Origin: an uncultured Oribacterium sp.
GTDB taxonomy: Bacteria > Bacillota > Clostridia > Lachnospirales > Lachnospiraceae
Direction: 5' to 3'
Length of the DNA stretch: 64,000 nucleotides
NCBI GenBank assembly: GCA_937927445.1
Contig: CALAOB010000084.1
Coordinates: 1 to 64,000 of the forward strand
Shown in pieces: positions 17,522 through 26,352 of the stretch (positions are counted from its first letter, which is position 1; every line of letters starts with the position of its first letter). Made by a program: the position numbers and the translations under genes. The notes beneath the pieces were generated by a model, which saw only the letters and a list, made by a program, of their open reading frames with translations, was not told the origin of the DNA and searched no databases.

Positions 17522-17567
17522 GTTCAACTAATGAACTTATATTAACGCTGTCACTATCATTTGTCAA
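17522..17567 (-). promoter_or_regulatory. lsrA promoter with operator-like dyad
   Basis: On the minus strand TTGACA (17562-17567), 17 nt, TAATAT (17539-17544). Overlapping the predicted start point is a perfect dyad GTTCA-actaa-TGAAC (17522-17536). The position suits repression by LsrR. Confidence 0.75.
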
Positions 17568-17596
17568 CATAACCTGCACGCATTCCAAATATTTTA

Positions 17597-17700
17597 TTGT
17601 TCAGTTTAACAACGGTGCAAATGAACGCTTTATTTATATTGACATTTTGCACAATGCTCTTTATACTTTTGATAAACATATTTTTATGCTATGAACATTT
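17597..17700 (+). promoter_or_regulatory. lsrR promoter and further half-site repeats
   Basis: TTGACA (17639-17644), 17 nt, TATACT (17662-17667). A dyad TTGTT-cagttt-AACAA lies upstream at 17597-17612, and TGAACA-tt-TGTTgc lies downstream near 17692-17705. The TGAAC/GTTCA half-site recurs on both sides of the divergent promoters, as expected for one regulator controlling both. Confidence 0.65.
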
Positions 17701-17740
17701 GTTGCGTTTAGCCACCGATTTTCATACAGAGGATCTCATC

Positions 17741-18682
17741 ATGGAGCAGAACTATAACTATGAAGAAGAATTAATGATTAAAATCGCCTGGTACTACTAT
17801 ATCGAGAACCTGACGCAGCAGGAAATTGCGAAGCTTCTGGGCATTAACCGCATCAAGATTCTTCGTCTGCTCGATAAGGCAAAGGAAAACGGATTCATCA
17901 CCTTTCAGATCAGAAACAGCAGTACCCGCCGTCTGAATATGGAAAAGGAATTCAAGGATCTGTTTCATTTAAATGATGTCCTGATCATTCCCTCGCCGCC
18001 ATCCGGTGAATCCTTAAACGATTCCCTGGCGCAGGCAGCCTCCATGTACATCAATCAGCGCATCAAGGATAATTCCTATATCAATATGGGCTACGGCGAT
18101 ACGCCAAGCCGGATTCTGAACTATCTGGCGCAGCGCTCGGAAAGTCCGATCAATGTGGTCTCGCTGACCGGTGGTGTCAATTACTATCTGCCGAATACGC
18201 AGTCCAGTATCTTCAACGCCCGCCTGCATCTGATTCCGAGTCCGCTGATTCTGAGCTCTTCCTCTATCATGGAAGAACTGAAAAAGGAAAATGATATCCA
18301 GCGCATCGCAAACATGGCCATGATTTCTGATTTCACCGTCGTCGGCATCGGTGGCATGGACACCAGTGCTGCCACCATCATCAAAAACGCCATCCTGACG
18401 CCGGATGACTACCTGTTTCTGCAGAAGCAGGGCGCCGTGGGTGATATTTTAAGTCACTTCATCGACATCCACGGACATCTCATCGACAGCGACCTCGAGA
18501 AGCGCCTGATGAGTCCTCCGCTGACCAAGATCGAGAACTTCAACAATGTCGTCGGTGTCGCCGGTGGCCCGCATAAAACCGAAGCGATCTACGCCACCCT
18601 GATGGGTAGCTATCTCGACGTCCTGATCACAGATGAGGACACGGCTGCCGCTATCCTGGAGCTTTATCAGAACAAACAATAA
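17741..18682 (+). CDS. lsrR: LsrR-type transcriptional repressor (SorC/DeoR family)
   Basis: 313 residues from ATG at 17741, which follows GAGG; the open frame begins earlier at 17597 but that part is the promoter region. An N-terminal helix-turn-helix (NLTQQEIAKLLGINRIKILRLLDKA) is followed by a sugar-phosphate-binding domain with GYGDTPSRIL, VVSLTGGVN, VVGIGGMD, GAVGDI and VGVAGGPHKTEAI, as in LsrR and other SorC proteins. Phospho-AI-2 is the known inducer of LsrR and should lift repression of the divergent lsrACDBF operon. The gene heads a unit with lsrK and the cupin. Confidence 0.93.
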   Translation: MEQNYNYEEELMIKIAWYYYIENLTQQEIAKLLGINRIKILRLLDKAKENGFITFQIRNSSTRRLNMEKEFKDLFHLNDVLIIPSPPSGESLNDSLAQAASMYINQRIKDNSYINMGYGDTPSRILNYLAQRSESPINVVSLTGGVNYYLPNTQSSIFNARLHLIPSPLILSSSSIMEELKKENDIQRIANMAMISDFTVVGIGGMDTSAATIIKNAILTPDDYLFLQKQGAVGDILSHFIDIHGHLIDSDLEKRLMSPPLTKIENFNNVVGVAGGPHKTEAIYATLMGSYLDVLITDEDTAAAILELYQNKQ

Positions 18683-18713
18683 GCATACATTCAAGGAAAG
18701 GATGGTTCATCAC

Positions 18714-20276
18714 ATGAAGAAATATTTAATGGCGATCGATGCCGGAACCGGAAGCGTACGCGCGGTTCTCTTCGATGTAGAGGGAAACCAGATCGGCTGT
18801 TCCCAGCACGAGTGGACACATAACGAAGACCCTCGTTTTCCAGGGAGCATGGACTTCGACTGGACCTTCAACTGGAAACTGGCCAGCAGTTGTGTCCGGA
18901 ATGTCCTCGCGGAAACCGGCATCGATCCCGCAGATATCGCGGCGATTTCGACCACCTGCATGCGTGAGGGCATCCTCCTGTATGATCAGGATGGAAACGA
19001 GATCTGGGCCTGCGCCAATGTCGACGCCCGCAGCACAGATGAAGTCGCGGAGCTGATTCGGATGGATCCGGATCTCGAGCTTGCGCTGTATCAGAAGTCC
19101 GGTCAGAGCTATGCGCTCAATGCAATCCCTCGTATTCTGTGGGTAAAGAACAATCTCCCGGAGATTTACGAAAAGACCGCAAAAGTCGGCATGTTTAACG
19201 ACTGGCTGATCTATAAGCTGACCGGCGTGCTCGCCGTCGAGCCGAGCAACGGATCGACCACCGGTCTTCTGGATCTGCAGACACGCACATGGGATACCGA
19301 CATCGCCGCCAAGTGTCATCTGCGCACCGATATCTTCCCGGATGTTCTGGAATGCGGATCGATCGCAGGTGCCGTCACCGCGAAGGGGGCTGCCGAAACC
19401 GGTCTCGCAGAGGGAACACCGGTCGTCGTCGGCGGCGGTGACTGTCAGCTCGGCACCATCGGCGTCGGCGCATGTAAGCCGGGCGAAGCCGCGGTATTCG
19501 GTGGCAGCTTCTGGCAGTATGAATTTAATACCGACAGCGGAAAGACCGATCCGTACGGACGCGTCCGTGTAAACTGTCATGCCGTACCCGGTGTATGGCA
19601 GTACGAGGCACTCGCCTTTAAACCGGGCCTCGTAATGCGCTGGTTCCGCGATGGTTTCTGTCAGGAGGAAAAGAGAAAAGCAAAGGAGATCGGTGACGAT
19701 CCGTATAACCTGATGAACCGTGAAGCCGAGAAGATCCCGGCCGGATGCTATGGCATGATGTGCTGCTTCAGTGATGTGATGAACTTCATCAACTGGAAGC
19801 ATGCCGCGCCGACCTTCACAAACTTCGAGCTTTTACCGGAGAAGTTCAACAAGTACACCTTCTACCGCTCCATCCTGGAAAATACCGCGATGCTGGTGAA
19901 GGGCCATATTGAGCTTGTAAAGGAAGCCACCGGAAACGAACCGGACAAGCTGATCTTCGCCGGCGGTGCATCCGTAAGTGATTTATGGTCACAGATTCTC
20001 GCCGATGTCACCGGAAAGCCGGGGGTCACACCGGTCGTAAAGGAGGCAACCGCGCTCGGCGCTGCCATCCTCGCCGGCTATGGTGTCGGAATCTATCCTT
20101 CCATCGCGGAAGGCGCAGCCCGCTGTGCAAAGGTCGATAAAACCTTTACACCGAACCTCGAAAATAAAAAGATCTACGACGAGATGTATCCGGTATGGCG
20201 GGAGGTCTACAAGGCAAACCTCGCGCTCTGCGATCGAAAGCTTACAAAGAATATGTGGATCGCACCAGGACTGTAA
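18714..20276 (+). CDS. lsrK: Autoinducer-2 kinase
   Basis: 520 residues, a FGGY-family carbohydrate kinase closely like E. coli LsrK. The N-terminus YLMAIDAGTGSVRAVLFD is the phosphate loop of the family; DARSTDEVAELI, FNDWLIYKLTG, VVVGGGDCQLGTIGVGA with the catalytic Asp, and FAGGASVSDLWSQILAD near the end are intact. It phosphorylates AI-2 in the cytoplasm, trapping it and making the LsrR ligand. Two ATGs are possible, 18702 directly after AAGGAAAGG and 18714; homology favours 18714. It starts 31 nt after lsrR and is followed by the cupin after 136 nt. Confidence 0.93.
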   Translation: MKKYLMAIDAGTGSVRAVLFDVEGNQIGCSQHEWTHNEDPRFPGSMDFDWTFNWKLASSCVRNVLAETGIDPADIAAISTTCMREGILLYDQDGNEIWACANVDARSTDEVAELIRMDPDLELALYQKSGQSYALNAIPRILWVKNNLPEIYEKTAKVGMFNDWLIYKLTGVLAVEPSNGSTTGLLDLQTRTWDTDIAAKCHLRTDIFPDVLECGSIAGAVTAKGAAETGLAEGTPVVVGGGDCQLGTIGVGACKPGEAAVFGGSFWQYEFNTDSGKTDPYGRVRVNCHAVPGVWQYEALAFKPGLVMRWFRDGFCQEEKRKAKEIGDDPYNLMNREAEKIPAGCYGMMCCFSDVMNFINWKHAAPTFTNFELLPEKFNKYTFYRSILENTAMLVKGHIELVKEATGNEPDKLIFAGGASVSDLWSQILADVTGKPGVTPVVKEATALGAAILAGYGVGIYPSIAEGAARCAKVDKTFTPNLENKKIYDEMYPVWREVYKANLALCDRKLTKNMWIAPGL

Positions 20277-20412
20277 GAAATGGACTGTGGAACACAGACT
20301 TTAAAGCCTGCCCGCAGTTGATCCGCACATTTGTGGATATATCCGATACGCATCGTAACATGTAGTAAAACTCAGATTCAGAGTTCACAAGAAGGAAAGA
20401 AAGGAAATAGAC

Positions 20413-20763
20413 ATGTTTGTAGTAAATGAGAAGGATTTTGAATACCGTTTTGGTGACAGCGGCCCGAAGTATCTGATGAAGGGACCTCGCATGAACTATG
20501 CACTGGTTCAGTTCCAGCCGGGGCAGGATTTCCAGGCACACTATCATAATGTCATGGAAGAGAACTTCTATATCTTAGAGGGAAAAGTCGATATCGTGGT
20601 CGACGGCGTCTGCCACACCTTAACCGAAGGCGATTTCATCCACATCGAGCCGGGTGAGGTACACTATGTAAAGAATGCCTACGATCAGCAGATCAAGATG
20701 GTTTCTACCCTTGCACCTTTCCAGGAAGTGGATAAGGTCAATGTAGAGAATCCTGTATACTGA
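20413..20763 (+). CDS. Small cupin protein in the place of LsrG
   Basis: 116 residues, a single cupin barrel. Metal-ligand motif 1 is QAHYHNVMEENFYILEGKVDIV and motif 2 is GDFIHIEPGEVHYV. It has no similarity that I can see to LsrG, a monooxygenase-fold isomerase of about 96 residues. It follows lsrK in the same direction with a GGAAAG ribosome site, and a strong terminator follows it. The context suggests a role on phospho-AI-2 or its product, perhaps the isomerisation otherwise done by LsrG, which LsrF needs. That is inference; cupins also include many sugar isomerases and dioxygenases. Confidence 0.8.
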   Translation: MFVVNEKDFEYRFGDSGPKYLMKGPRMNYALVQFQPGQDFQAHYHNVMEENFYILEGKVDIVVDGVCHTLTEGDFIHIEPGEVHYVKNAYDQQIKMVSTLAPFQEVDKVNVENPVY

Positions 20764-20795
20764 TTTCTGAATATCCATTTCTGTATATTATTTTC

Positions 20796-20836
20796 AAAAA
20801 ACGGAGGCCGTCCATCAGGACCTGCCTCCGTTTTTT
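20796..20836 (+). terminator. Terminator after lsrR-lsrK-cupin
   Basis: CGGAGGC (20802-20808) pairs with GCCTCCG (20824-20830), flanked by A6 and followed by T6. It probably also insulates the convergent metA. Confidence 0.85.
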
Positions 20837-20926
20837 ACTGTCTCAATGTATGTATACCGCCACGATGCCGCAGGACATCATGCGATGTCGTTCTGAAATC
20901 CAGTCAATATAGGTACAGCGTCCGGT

Positions 20927-21928
20927 TCAGGACTTCTTTCCGGCCATCATGATCGTATCCCGCTCTTCCACATGGTCGCCCTTCAGATAGCTGTCCGTCT
21001 GTACCGGTGACAGCTCATGGAGATCGTACGGGGTCTCCTGGTACACGAAGTTCAGCCAGTTCGTATAGGTGCAGTTCGAGGTCGAGCGCCAGCTGAGGAT
21101 GGGTTCCTTTGACGGATCATTGTCCTCATAATAGTTGACCGGAAGCTTCGGGTTGAGGCCCTTCTTCACATCGCGCTTATACTCCTTATCAAGGTCGTAC
21201 TTGTCATACTCGGAGTGGCCGGTGATGAAGATCTGGCGGCTCGAGCAGGCGAGGATCATATAGCTGCCGCCCTCTTCCGGCTTCACTGCTTCCGCGACGA
21301 CGTAAAGCTCCGGATTGTTCCGAACAGCCTCCTCATCAATCCCTGTATAACGCGAGATCGGCACATTGAAATAATCATCCATGCCGCGCATGATCATCTT
21401 CTTCCGGTGGAGCACTTTCTGGCGATAGATGCCGGAGAGCTTTTCCGGGAGCAGACGCTTCTCGATGCCATAATGATAGTAGAGCCCGGCCTGCGCGCCC
21501 CAGCAGATGTGGAAGGTTGAGAAGACATGGGTCTCCGACCATTTCATGATTTCCGTAAGCTCCGGCCAGTACTCCACCTCCTCAAACGGAAGCTTCTCGA
21601 CCGGTGCGCCGGTGATGATCAGGCCGTCGAAGTACTCCTGCTCCACCTGGTCCAGGGTCACATAAAACTTATTGAGATGAGAGGCGTCGGTGTGCTTCGA
21701 CTCGTGGGTCGCCACGGTCATAAAGGTGATTTCCGTCTGAATCGGGAAGTTCGACAGCACACGGAGGATGTCCAGCTCCGTATCCTCCTTCAGCGGCATC
21801 AGGTTCAGAATCGCGATCCGCAGCGGTCGGATCTCCTGAGACTGCGCCCGTTTCTCATCCATCACGAAGATGTTCTCGTTCTCCAGGATATGCTTCGCAG
21901 GTAAATCATTCTGTACTTTAATCGGCAT
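20927..21928 (-). CDS. metA: Homoserine O-acetyltransferase (MetA type)
   Basis: 333 residues. The glutamine-amidotransferase-like fold carries catalytic Cys142 (HICWGAQAG) and the His/Glu pair in ITGHSEYDKYDL. Residue 111 is Glu (TGAPVE), the residue reported to select acetyl-CoA in B. cereus MetA, whereas E. coli-type succinyltransferases have Gly. The product would therefore be O-acetylhomoserine for methionine synthesis. No riboswitch precedes it; its upstream region has a 9-12-9 dyad at 21978-22007 of unknown meaning. It is divergent from the riboswitch-metK unit. Confidence 0.95.
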   Translation of the reverse strand: MPIKVQNDLPAKHILENENIFVMDEKRAQSQEIRPLRIAILNLMPLKEDTELDILRVLSNFPIQTEITFMTVATHESKHTDASHLNKFYVTLDQVEQEYFDGLIITGAPVEKLPFEEVEYWPELTEIMKWSETHVFSTFHICWGAQAGLYYHYGIEKRLLPEKLSGIYRQKVLHRKKMIMRGMDDYFNVPISRYTGIDEEAVRNNPELYVVAEAVKPEEGGSYMILACSSRQIFITGHSEYDKYDLDKEYKRDVKKGLNPKLPVNYYEDNDPSKEPILSWRSTSNCTYTNWLNFVYQETPYDLHELSPVQTDSYLKGDHVEERDTIMMAGKKS

Positions 21929-21977
21929 AGGGTACCTCGTTTATGTTTATCTTCAGATCAGTAAAGTCGATTCATGA

Positions 21978-22007
21978 ATGAAAATGAACAGAAATATGCA
22001 TTTTCAT
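21978..22007. promoter_or_regulatory. Dyad upstream of metA
   Basis: ATGAAAATG and CATTTTCAT form a perfect 9-bp inverted repeat with a 12-nt spacer, 50-80 bp upstream of the metA start. It may be an operator; no regulator is known for it. Confidence 0.35.
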
Positions 22008-22049
22008 ATAAATAAATGAAACTGACCCAAATTATATCTCGAAATCCTA

Positions 22050-22078
22050 TTGCACACAACTAAAACTCATGCTATAGT
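22050..22078 (+). promoter_or_regulatory. Promoter of the SAM riboswitch-metK unit
   Basis: TTGCAC (22050-22055), 17 nt, TATAGT (22073-22078). It lies about 40 nt before the riboswitch aptamer. Confidence 0.65.
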
Positions 22079-22116
22079 ACTATCCGCACTTGAGAAATCG
22101 GTGCACAATTTCATAA

Positions 22117-22260
22117 CTTATTCAGAGACGGTGGAGCTACATAGGAGCGATGAAGCCGCAGCAACCCCGGAAACGGAAGGTGCTAACCTGAGCGAACGTT
22201 TTGTTTCGAGCAATAAGATGCGGATTTTCGGCCTGTCGATTGTTCGACAGGCTTTTTTCA
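22117..22260 (+). promoter_or_regulatory. SAM-I (S-box) riboswitch with terminator
   Basis: The aptamer runs 22117-22219, closed by P1 (CTTATT with AATAAG). Conserved core elements are CAGAGACGGTGGAG, GATGAAGCC, CAGCAACC and GGTGCTAACCTGAGCGA. A terminator follows at 22233-22260: GCCTGTCG, loop, CGACAGGC, then T6. Binding of S-adenosylmethionine should stabilise the terminator and shut off metK, which starts 117 nt further on. Confidence 0.93.
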
Positions 22261-22377
22261 TACATCAGTAAGGATGCGGACTCTTGCCGACAGCTTCGGC
22301 ACTGTGCTCCGCACATCCGCTGATCCGCAAAAGTCACTTCGAAACACCATTTGGCATAGACCAGAAAGGATTTACAC

Positions 22378-23436
22378 ATGTTATTTTCATCAGAGCAGGT
22401 ATCCAACGGACATCCGGATAAGATCTGTGATCAGATTTCCGATGCCATCGTAACCGACATTCTGCAGCACGACGACCTGAGCCGTATCGCGGCCGAGACC
22501 ATCATCAAGGATTACGAGATCACCGTGATGGGTGAGATCACTTCAAACTATGAGCCGGATTACGACAAGCTGATCCGTGATGTACTCCGCAAGATCGGTC
22601 TCAGCGATGTCGAGAAGTATAACATCCGTTACCTGATTTCCAGACAGTCTCCGGACATCGCGATGGGTGTCGATAACGACGGCGCCGGCGACCAGGGTAT
22701 GATGTTCGGCTATGCGACGAACGAGACGGAGGAGATGCTTCCGATTCCTTACGTTCTTTCCACGAAGGCACTGCTTAAGCTTCGTGCCTACAACCTGAAG
22801 GATGGTTTCCAGAAGTTCCGTCCGGATGCAAAGGCACAGGTATCCTTCGATTATGATACCCACCGCATCGACACCTTCCTGATCTCCACCCAGCACGCCG
22901 AGGAGACCTCGCTCGACGAGGTACGCGAGATCGTTTCCGGCATCATGAAGGAAACCGCAGAGGAGATGGGCCTTAATACCGACTTCCGTGTACTGGTGAA
23001 CCCGACCGGCCGCTTCGTTCTCGGTTCCTCCTTCGCCGATTCCGGTCTGACCGGCCGTAAGATCATCGCGGACACCTACGGTGGAGCCGCACATCACGGC
23101 GGCGGAGCCTTCTCCGGTAAGGATCCGAGTAAGGTCGACCGTTCCGCAGCTTACATGGCTCGTAAGATCGCCCGTGACATCGTAAACGCCGGTAAGGCAG
23201 ATCGCTGCGAGGTACAGCTGGCCTACGCGATCGGCGTCGCAGAGCCGGTTTCCGTTTACGTCGACTGCTTCGGTACCGAAAAGCAGGATCGTAATACCAT
23301 CTGGGAGGAAATCAAGCACAACTATGATCTGACCCCGAAGGGCATCACACGTGCACTGGATCTCCGCCACGTCGATTACAACCTGGTATCCAGCTACGGT
23401 CACTTCGGCAAGTCCGAGCTTCCTTGGGAGAAGTAA
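22378..23436 (+). CDS. metK: S-adenosylmethionine synthetase, compact form
   Basis: 352 residues, shorter than the common 380-400. It makes SAM from methionine and ATP. Signature motifs are present: SNGHPDKICDQISDA, GAGDQGMMFGYATNET, RPDAKAQVSF, NPTGRFVLGS, GLTGRKIIADTYGG and GGGAFSGKDPSKVDRSAAYMAR. Compared with the E. coli enzyme, loops are shortened and the chain ends right after GHFGKSELPWEK, without the usual C-terminal tail. Feedback control through the upstream SAM-I riboswitch is evident. A small membrane protein gene follows after 10 nt. Confidence 0.95.
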   Translation: MLFSSEQVSNGHPDKICDQISDAIVTDILQHDDLSRIAAETIIKDYEITVMGEITSNYEPDYDKLIRDVLRKIGLSDVEKYNIRYLISRQSPDIAMGVDNDGAGDQGMMFGYATNETEEMLPIPYVLSTKALLKLRAYNLKDGFQKFRPDAKAQVSFDYDTHRIDTFLISTQHAEETSLDEVREIVSGIMKETAEEMGLNTDFRVLVNPTGRFVLGSSFADSGLTGRKIIADTYGGAAHHGGGAFSGKDPSKVDRSAAYMARKIARDIVNAGKADRCEVQLAYAIGVAEPVSVYVDCFGTEKQDRNTIWEEIKHNYDLTPKGITRALDLRHVDYNLVSSYGHFGKSELPWEK

Positions 23437-23446
23437 GTTGCCCCCT

Positions 23447-24142
23447 ATGAAAGCGAACGAAAAGACACTCTGGCATGATGGTCTTCAGTACGATCTGCTC
23501 CTCGGCATCGCCCTGGAGCTGATCGTACTTTTCGTTTCCATCCTCTTCTGGCACATGCAGTTCCCGAAGCTGGCCGTCGCGAAGGCAGCGATTCTCAATC
23601 TCCTGTATCTCGTACTGGCGCTCCCGCTGCTCGTCGGCATCTTCGGTCTCTCGGCGCGCTCGATGGAAAACGCATTCTGGACCCGGCTTTTCACGCGGCT
23701 CGCGTGGCCGTCCCTCCTCGCCGGCATCCTCGCCACACTCATCCTCTGCCTGATTCCGCCCTACTGCTCCGGCAGTACGAAGCCGAAGCAGTATATGAGA
23801 ATCGATCAGGGCATCGACGAAGCCATGGTGACGGACCTCCGGCAGCTTTTCCCGGAGACCATTCTCCCGAACGCCGGTGATGTCTCCTACCAGTACTACA
23901 AGTACACAAGCATCCTCGAAAACAGCCTGCACATAAGCCTCGGCGAGACCCTCGATGAAGCAGGCTTCCAGCGTGAAGCTGCCCGCATCGATGCTCTCTC
24001 CATGCTTACATCGGCCACCCGTACAGAAGGTAACGGCATCACGCTCATCGATCTCCGGACCCCGGAAGGCCTCGTCCTGCACCTGAGCCTCGACACCGCC
24101 TGCCACCGTATCATCTACTCCGCCAGCTGCCAGCAGCACTAA
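23447..24142 (+). CDS. Membrane protein of unknown function downstream of metK
   Basis: 231 residues from ATG at 23447, 10 nt after the metK stop. Three hydrophobic helices occupy about residues 18-100 (LLLGIALELIVLFVSILFW, AAILNLLYLVLALPLLVGIF, LLAGILATLILCLIPPY), followed by a soluble extracytoplasmic or cytoplasmic domain to the end. I do not recognise the family. It shares the metK transcript and ends at a very strong terminator. A link to methionine metabolism is only positional. Confidence 0.7.
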   Translation: MKANEKTLWHDGLQYDLLLGIALELIVLFVSILFWHMQFPKLAVAKAAILNLLYLVLALPLLVGIFGLSARSMENAFWTRLFTRLAWPSLLAGILATLILCLIPPYCSGSTKPKQYMRIDQGIDEAMVTDLRQLFPETILPNAGDVSYQYYKYTSILENSLHISLGETLDEAGFQREAARIDALSMLTSATRTEGNGITLIDLRTPEGLVLHLSLDTACHRIIYSASCQQH

Positions 24143-24205
24143 AAAAGGAGCCCTGAGGGCAATGTCATCTTAACTTAATGACATTGCCCTCAGGGCCCCT
24201 TTTTT
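24141..24205. terminator. Bidirectional terminator between the metK unit and tpiA
   Basis: A perfect 19-bp stem (24150-24168 with 24178-24196), 9-nt loop, with A6 before and T6 after. It serves the plus-strand metK unit and the convergent tpiA. Confidence 0.92.
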
Positions 24206-24215
24206 ATTGTTTATA

Positions 24216-24965
24216 TTACTTGTTGTAGTTCACGATGGTGCCGAAGTCCGGCTTCAGAGAAGCGCCGCCGATGAGGCCGCCATCGATATCCGGCTGTGCG
24301 AGGAGCTCCTTGCAGTTACCGGCGTTCATGGATCCACCATACTGGATGCGGATCGCCTCTGCGGTATCGGTGTCATAAATCTCAGCGATGGTCTCACGGA
24401 TGGCCTTACATACCTCCTCAGCCTGTGCGGAGGTCGCGGTCTTACCGGTTCCGATCGCCCAGATCGGCTCGTACGCGATGACGACGCCCTTTGCCTGATC
24501 AGCGCTTACACCCTGGAATGCGATCTTGATCTGCATACGGATCCAGTCCTCGGTGATCCCCTGCTCTCTCTGCTCGAGGGACTCACCACAGCATACGATC
24601 GGCTTCAGGCCCTTCTCCAGCGCCTTCAGAAGCTTCTTATTGATGTCCTCATCGGTCTCATGGAAGTAGCCTCTTCTCTCAGAATGGCCCATGATCACGT
24701 ACTCTACGCCTGCATCTACGAGCATATCCGCAGAGATCTCGCCGGTGTATGCGCCCTTATCCTCGAAATACAGGTTCTCTGCGCCGACATGTACATTGGT
24801 GCCCTTTACAGCATTGACCACCGGTACGAGGTCGATGGCTGGTACACAGTACACAACGTCCACATCCTCATTCTGTACGAGTGGCTTTAATGTCTCGACA
24901 AGCTTCACCGCCTCGGAAGGAACCATGTTCATCTTCCAGTTTCCGGCAATAATCTTCTTTCTCAT
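24216..24965 (-). CDS. tpiA: Triosephosphate isomerase
   Basis: 249 residues. It interconverts dihydroxyacetone phosphate and glyceraldehyde 3-phosphate. AGNWKMN carries the catalytic lysine, VIMGHSERR the catalytic histidine and [15 protein letters not shown] the catalytic glutamate and mobile loop; [11 protein letters not shown] and [10 protein letters not shown] complete the phosphate site. It is third in the order gap, pgk, tpiA but is separated from pgk by a terminator at 25068-25104, so it probably has its own promoter. Confidence 0.97.
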   Translation of the reverse strand: MRKKIIAGNWKMNMVPSEAVKLVETLKPLVQNEDVDVVYCVPAIDLVPVVNAVKGTNVHVGAENLYFEDKGAYTGEISADMLVDAGVEYVIMGHSERRGYFHETDEDINKKLLKALEKGLKPIVCCGESLEQREQGITEDWIRMQIKIAFQGVSADQAKGVVIAYEPIWAIGTGKTATSAQAEEVCKAIRETIAEIYDTDTAEAIRIQYGGSMNAGNCKELLAQPDIDGGLIGGASLKPDFGTIVNYNK

Positions 24966-25067
24966 ATAGATACCTCTTTCTTTTTATCACTTCACATACG
25001 CGAAGTATCATAAGCTGTGCGATTGCGCAGCCTTTCATCCATTTATCTGCGGCACCACAGGATGAAG

Positions 25068-25104
25068 AAAAAAGCCGGAGGCTCTCCTACGGAAGGCCTC
25101 CGGC
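25068..25104 (-). terminator. Terminator after pgk
   Basis: On the minus strand GCCGGAGGC and GCCTCCGGC form a 9-bp stem (25074-25082 with 25096-25104) followed by TTTTTTCTTC. Confidence 0.85.
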
Positions 25105-25114
25105 CACAGTTCAA

Positions 25115-26335
25115 TTAGTTCTTATCGTCTGCTGCAGCAACGCCCGGAAGCTCCTTACCCTCAAGGAACTCAAGGGAAGCACCGCCACCTGTAGAGATAT
25201 GGGTCATCTTATCGCCATAGCCGAGCTGGTTCACAGCGGCTGCAGAATCACCACCACCGATGATGGTTGTTGCATCGGTATCTGCGAGTGCCTTGGCAAC
25301 GATCTTTGTACCAGCGGCAAGCGTCGGGTTCTCGAATACGCCCATCGGTCCGTTCCATACAACGGTCTTTGCGGACTTTACAGCCTCAGCATAAAGCTCA
25401 GCGGTCTTCGGTCCGATATCCATACCCATCTTGCCAGCCGGGATCTTATCGATATCGACAACTTCTGTATCGATCGGTCCATCGATCGGATCTGGGAAGT
25501 GGTCAGTGATGACTGCATCTACCGGAAGAAGGAGCTTCTTACCAAGCTGCTCTGCCTTTGCGATCATCTCCTTGCAATAGTCAAGCTTCGTCTCATCACA
25601 GAGAGAAGAACCGATCTCGTAGCCCTGTGCCTTTGTGAAGGTGAAGGCCATACCGCCACCGATGATGAGGGTATCGCACTTCTCAAGGAGGTTCGAGATA
25701 ACATTCAGCTTATCTGCAACCTTCGCACCACCGAGGATCGCTACGAAAGGACGTACCGGATTCTCTACGGCCTGGCCGAGGAACTGGATCTCCTTCTGCA
25801 TCAGGTAGCCGACCACGTGCGGGCCATTGATGTACTTGGTGACACCAACATTGGAGCAGTGTGCTCTGTGGGCAGTACCGAACGCATCATTTACGAATAC
25901 ATCTGCGAGAGAAGCAAGATCCTGTGAGAATGCATCTCCGTTCTTGGTCTCTTCTGCTCTGTAACGAGTGTTCTCAAGAAGGATCACATCGCCATCCTTC
26001 ATCTCTGCAACGGCTGCTCTTGCGTTTGCACCGACAACCTCAGGATCTGCTGCGAACTTTACCTCCTGGCCGAGAAGCTCGGAAAGTCTCTTAGCAACCG
26101 GAGCGAGGGTCTTGGAAGGCTTATCCTCCTCTGTCTTTACCTTACCGAGGTGGGAGCAGAGAATCACCTTGCCACCGTCCGCGATCAGCTTCTTGATGGT
26201 CGGAAGTGCAGCGACGAGTCTGTTCTCGTCGGTGATCACACCGTTCTTCAGAGGAACGTTGAAGTCACATCTGCAGAGGACGTGCTTGCCCTTTACGTCG
26301 ATATCATCCACTGTTAACTTGTTTAAACCTGCCAT
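25115..26335 (-). CDS. pgk: Phosphoglycerate kinase
   Basis: 406 residues from ATG at 26335, 7 nt after GGAG; the in-frame extension upstream overlaps a terminator hairpin. The enzyme makes ATP and 3-phosphoglycerate from 1,3-bisphosphoglycerate. Motifs: [65 protein letters not shown] and the nucleotide loop [11 protein letters not shown]. Its ribosome site is immediately preceded by the hairpin at 26353-26390, an unusual arrangement described under that feature. Confidence 0.97.
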   Translation of the reverse strand: MAGLNKLTVDDIDVKGKHVLCRCDFNVPLKNGVITDENRLVAALPTIKKLIADGGKVILCSHLGKVKTEEDKPSKTLAPVAKRLSELLGQEVKFAADPEVVGANARAAVAEMKDGDVILLENTRYRAEETKNGDAFSQDLASLADVFVNDAFGTAHRAHCSNVGVTKYINGPHVVGYLMQKEIQFLGQAVENPVRPFVAILGGAKVADKLNVISNLLEKCDTLIIGGGMAFTFTKAQGYEIGSSLCDETKLDYCKEMIAKAEQLGKKLLLPVDAVITDHFPDPIDGPIDTEVVDIDKIPAGKMGMDIGPKTAELYAEAVKSAKTVVWNGPMGVFENPTLAAGTKIVAKALADTDATTIIGGGDSAAAVNQLGYGDKMTHISTGGGASLEFLEGKELPGVAAADDKN

Positions 26336-26352
26336 AATAAATCTCCTTTTAT

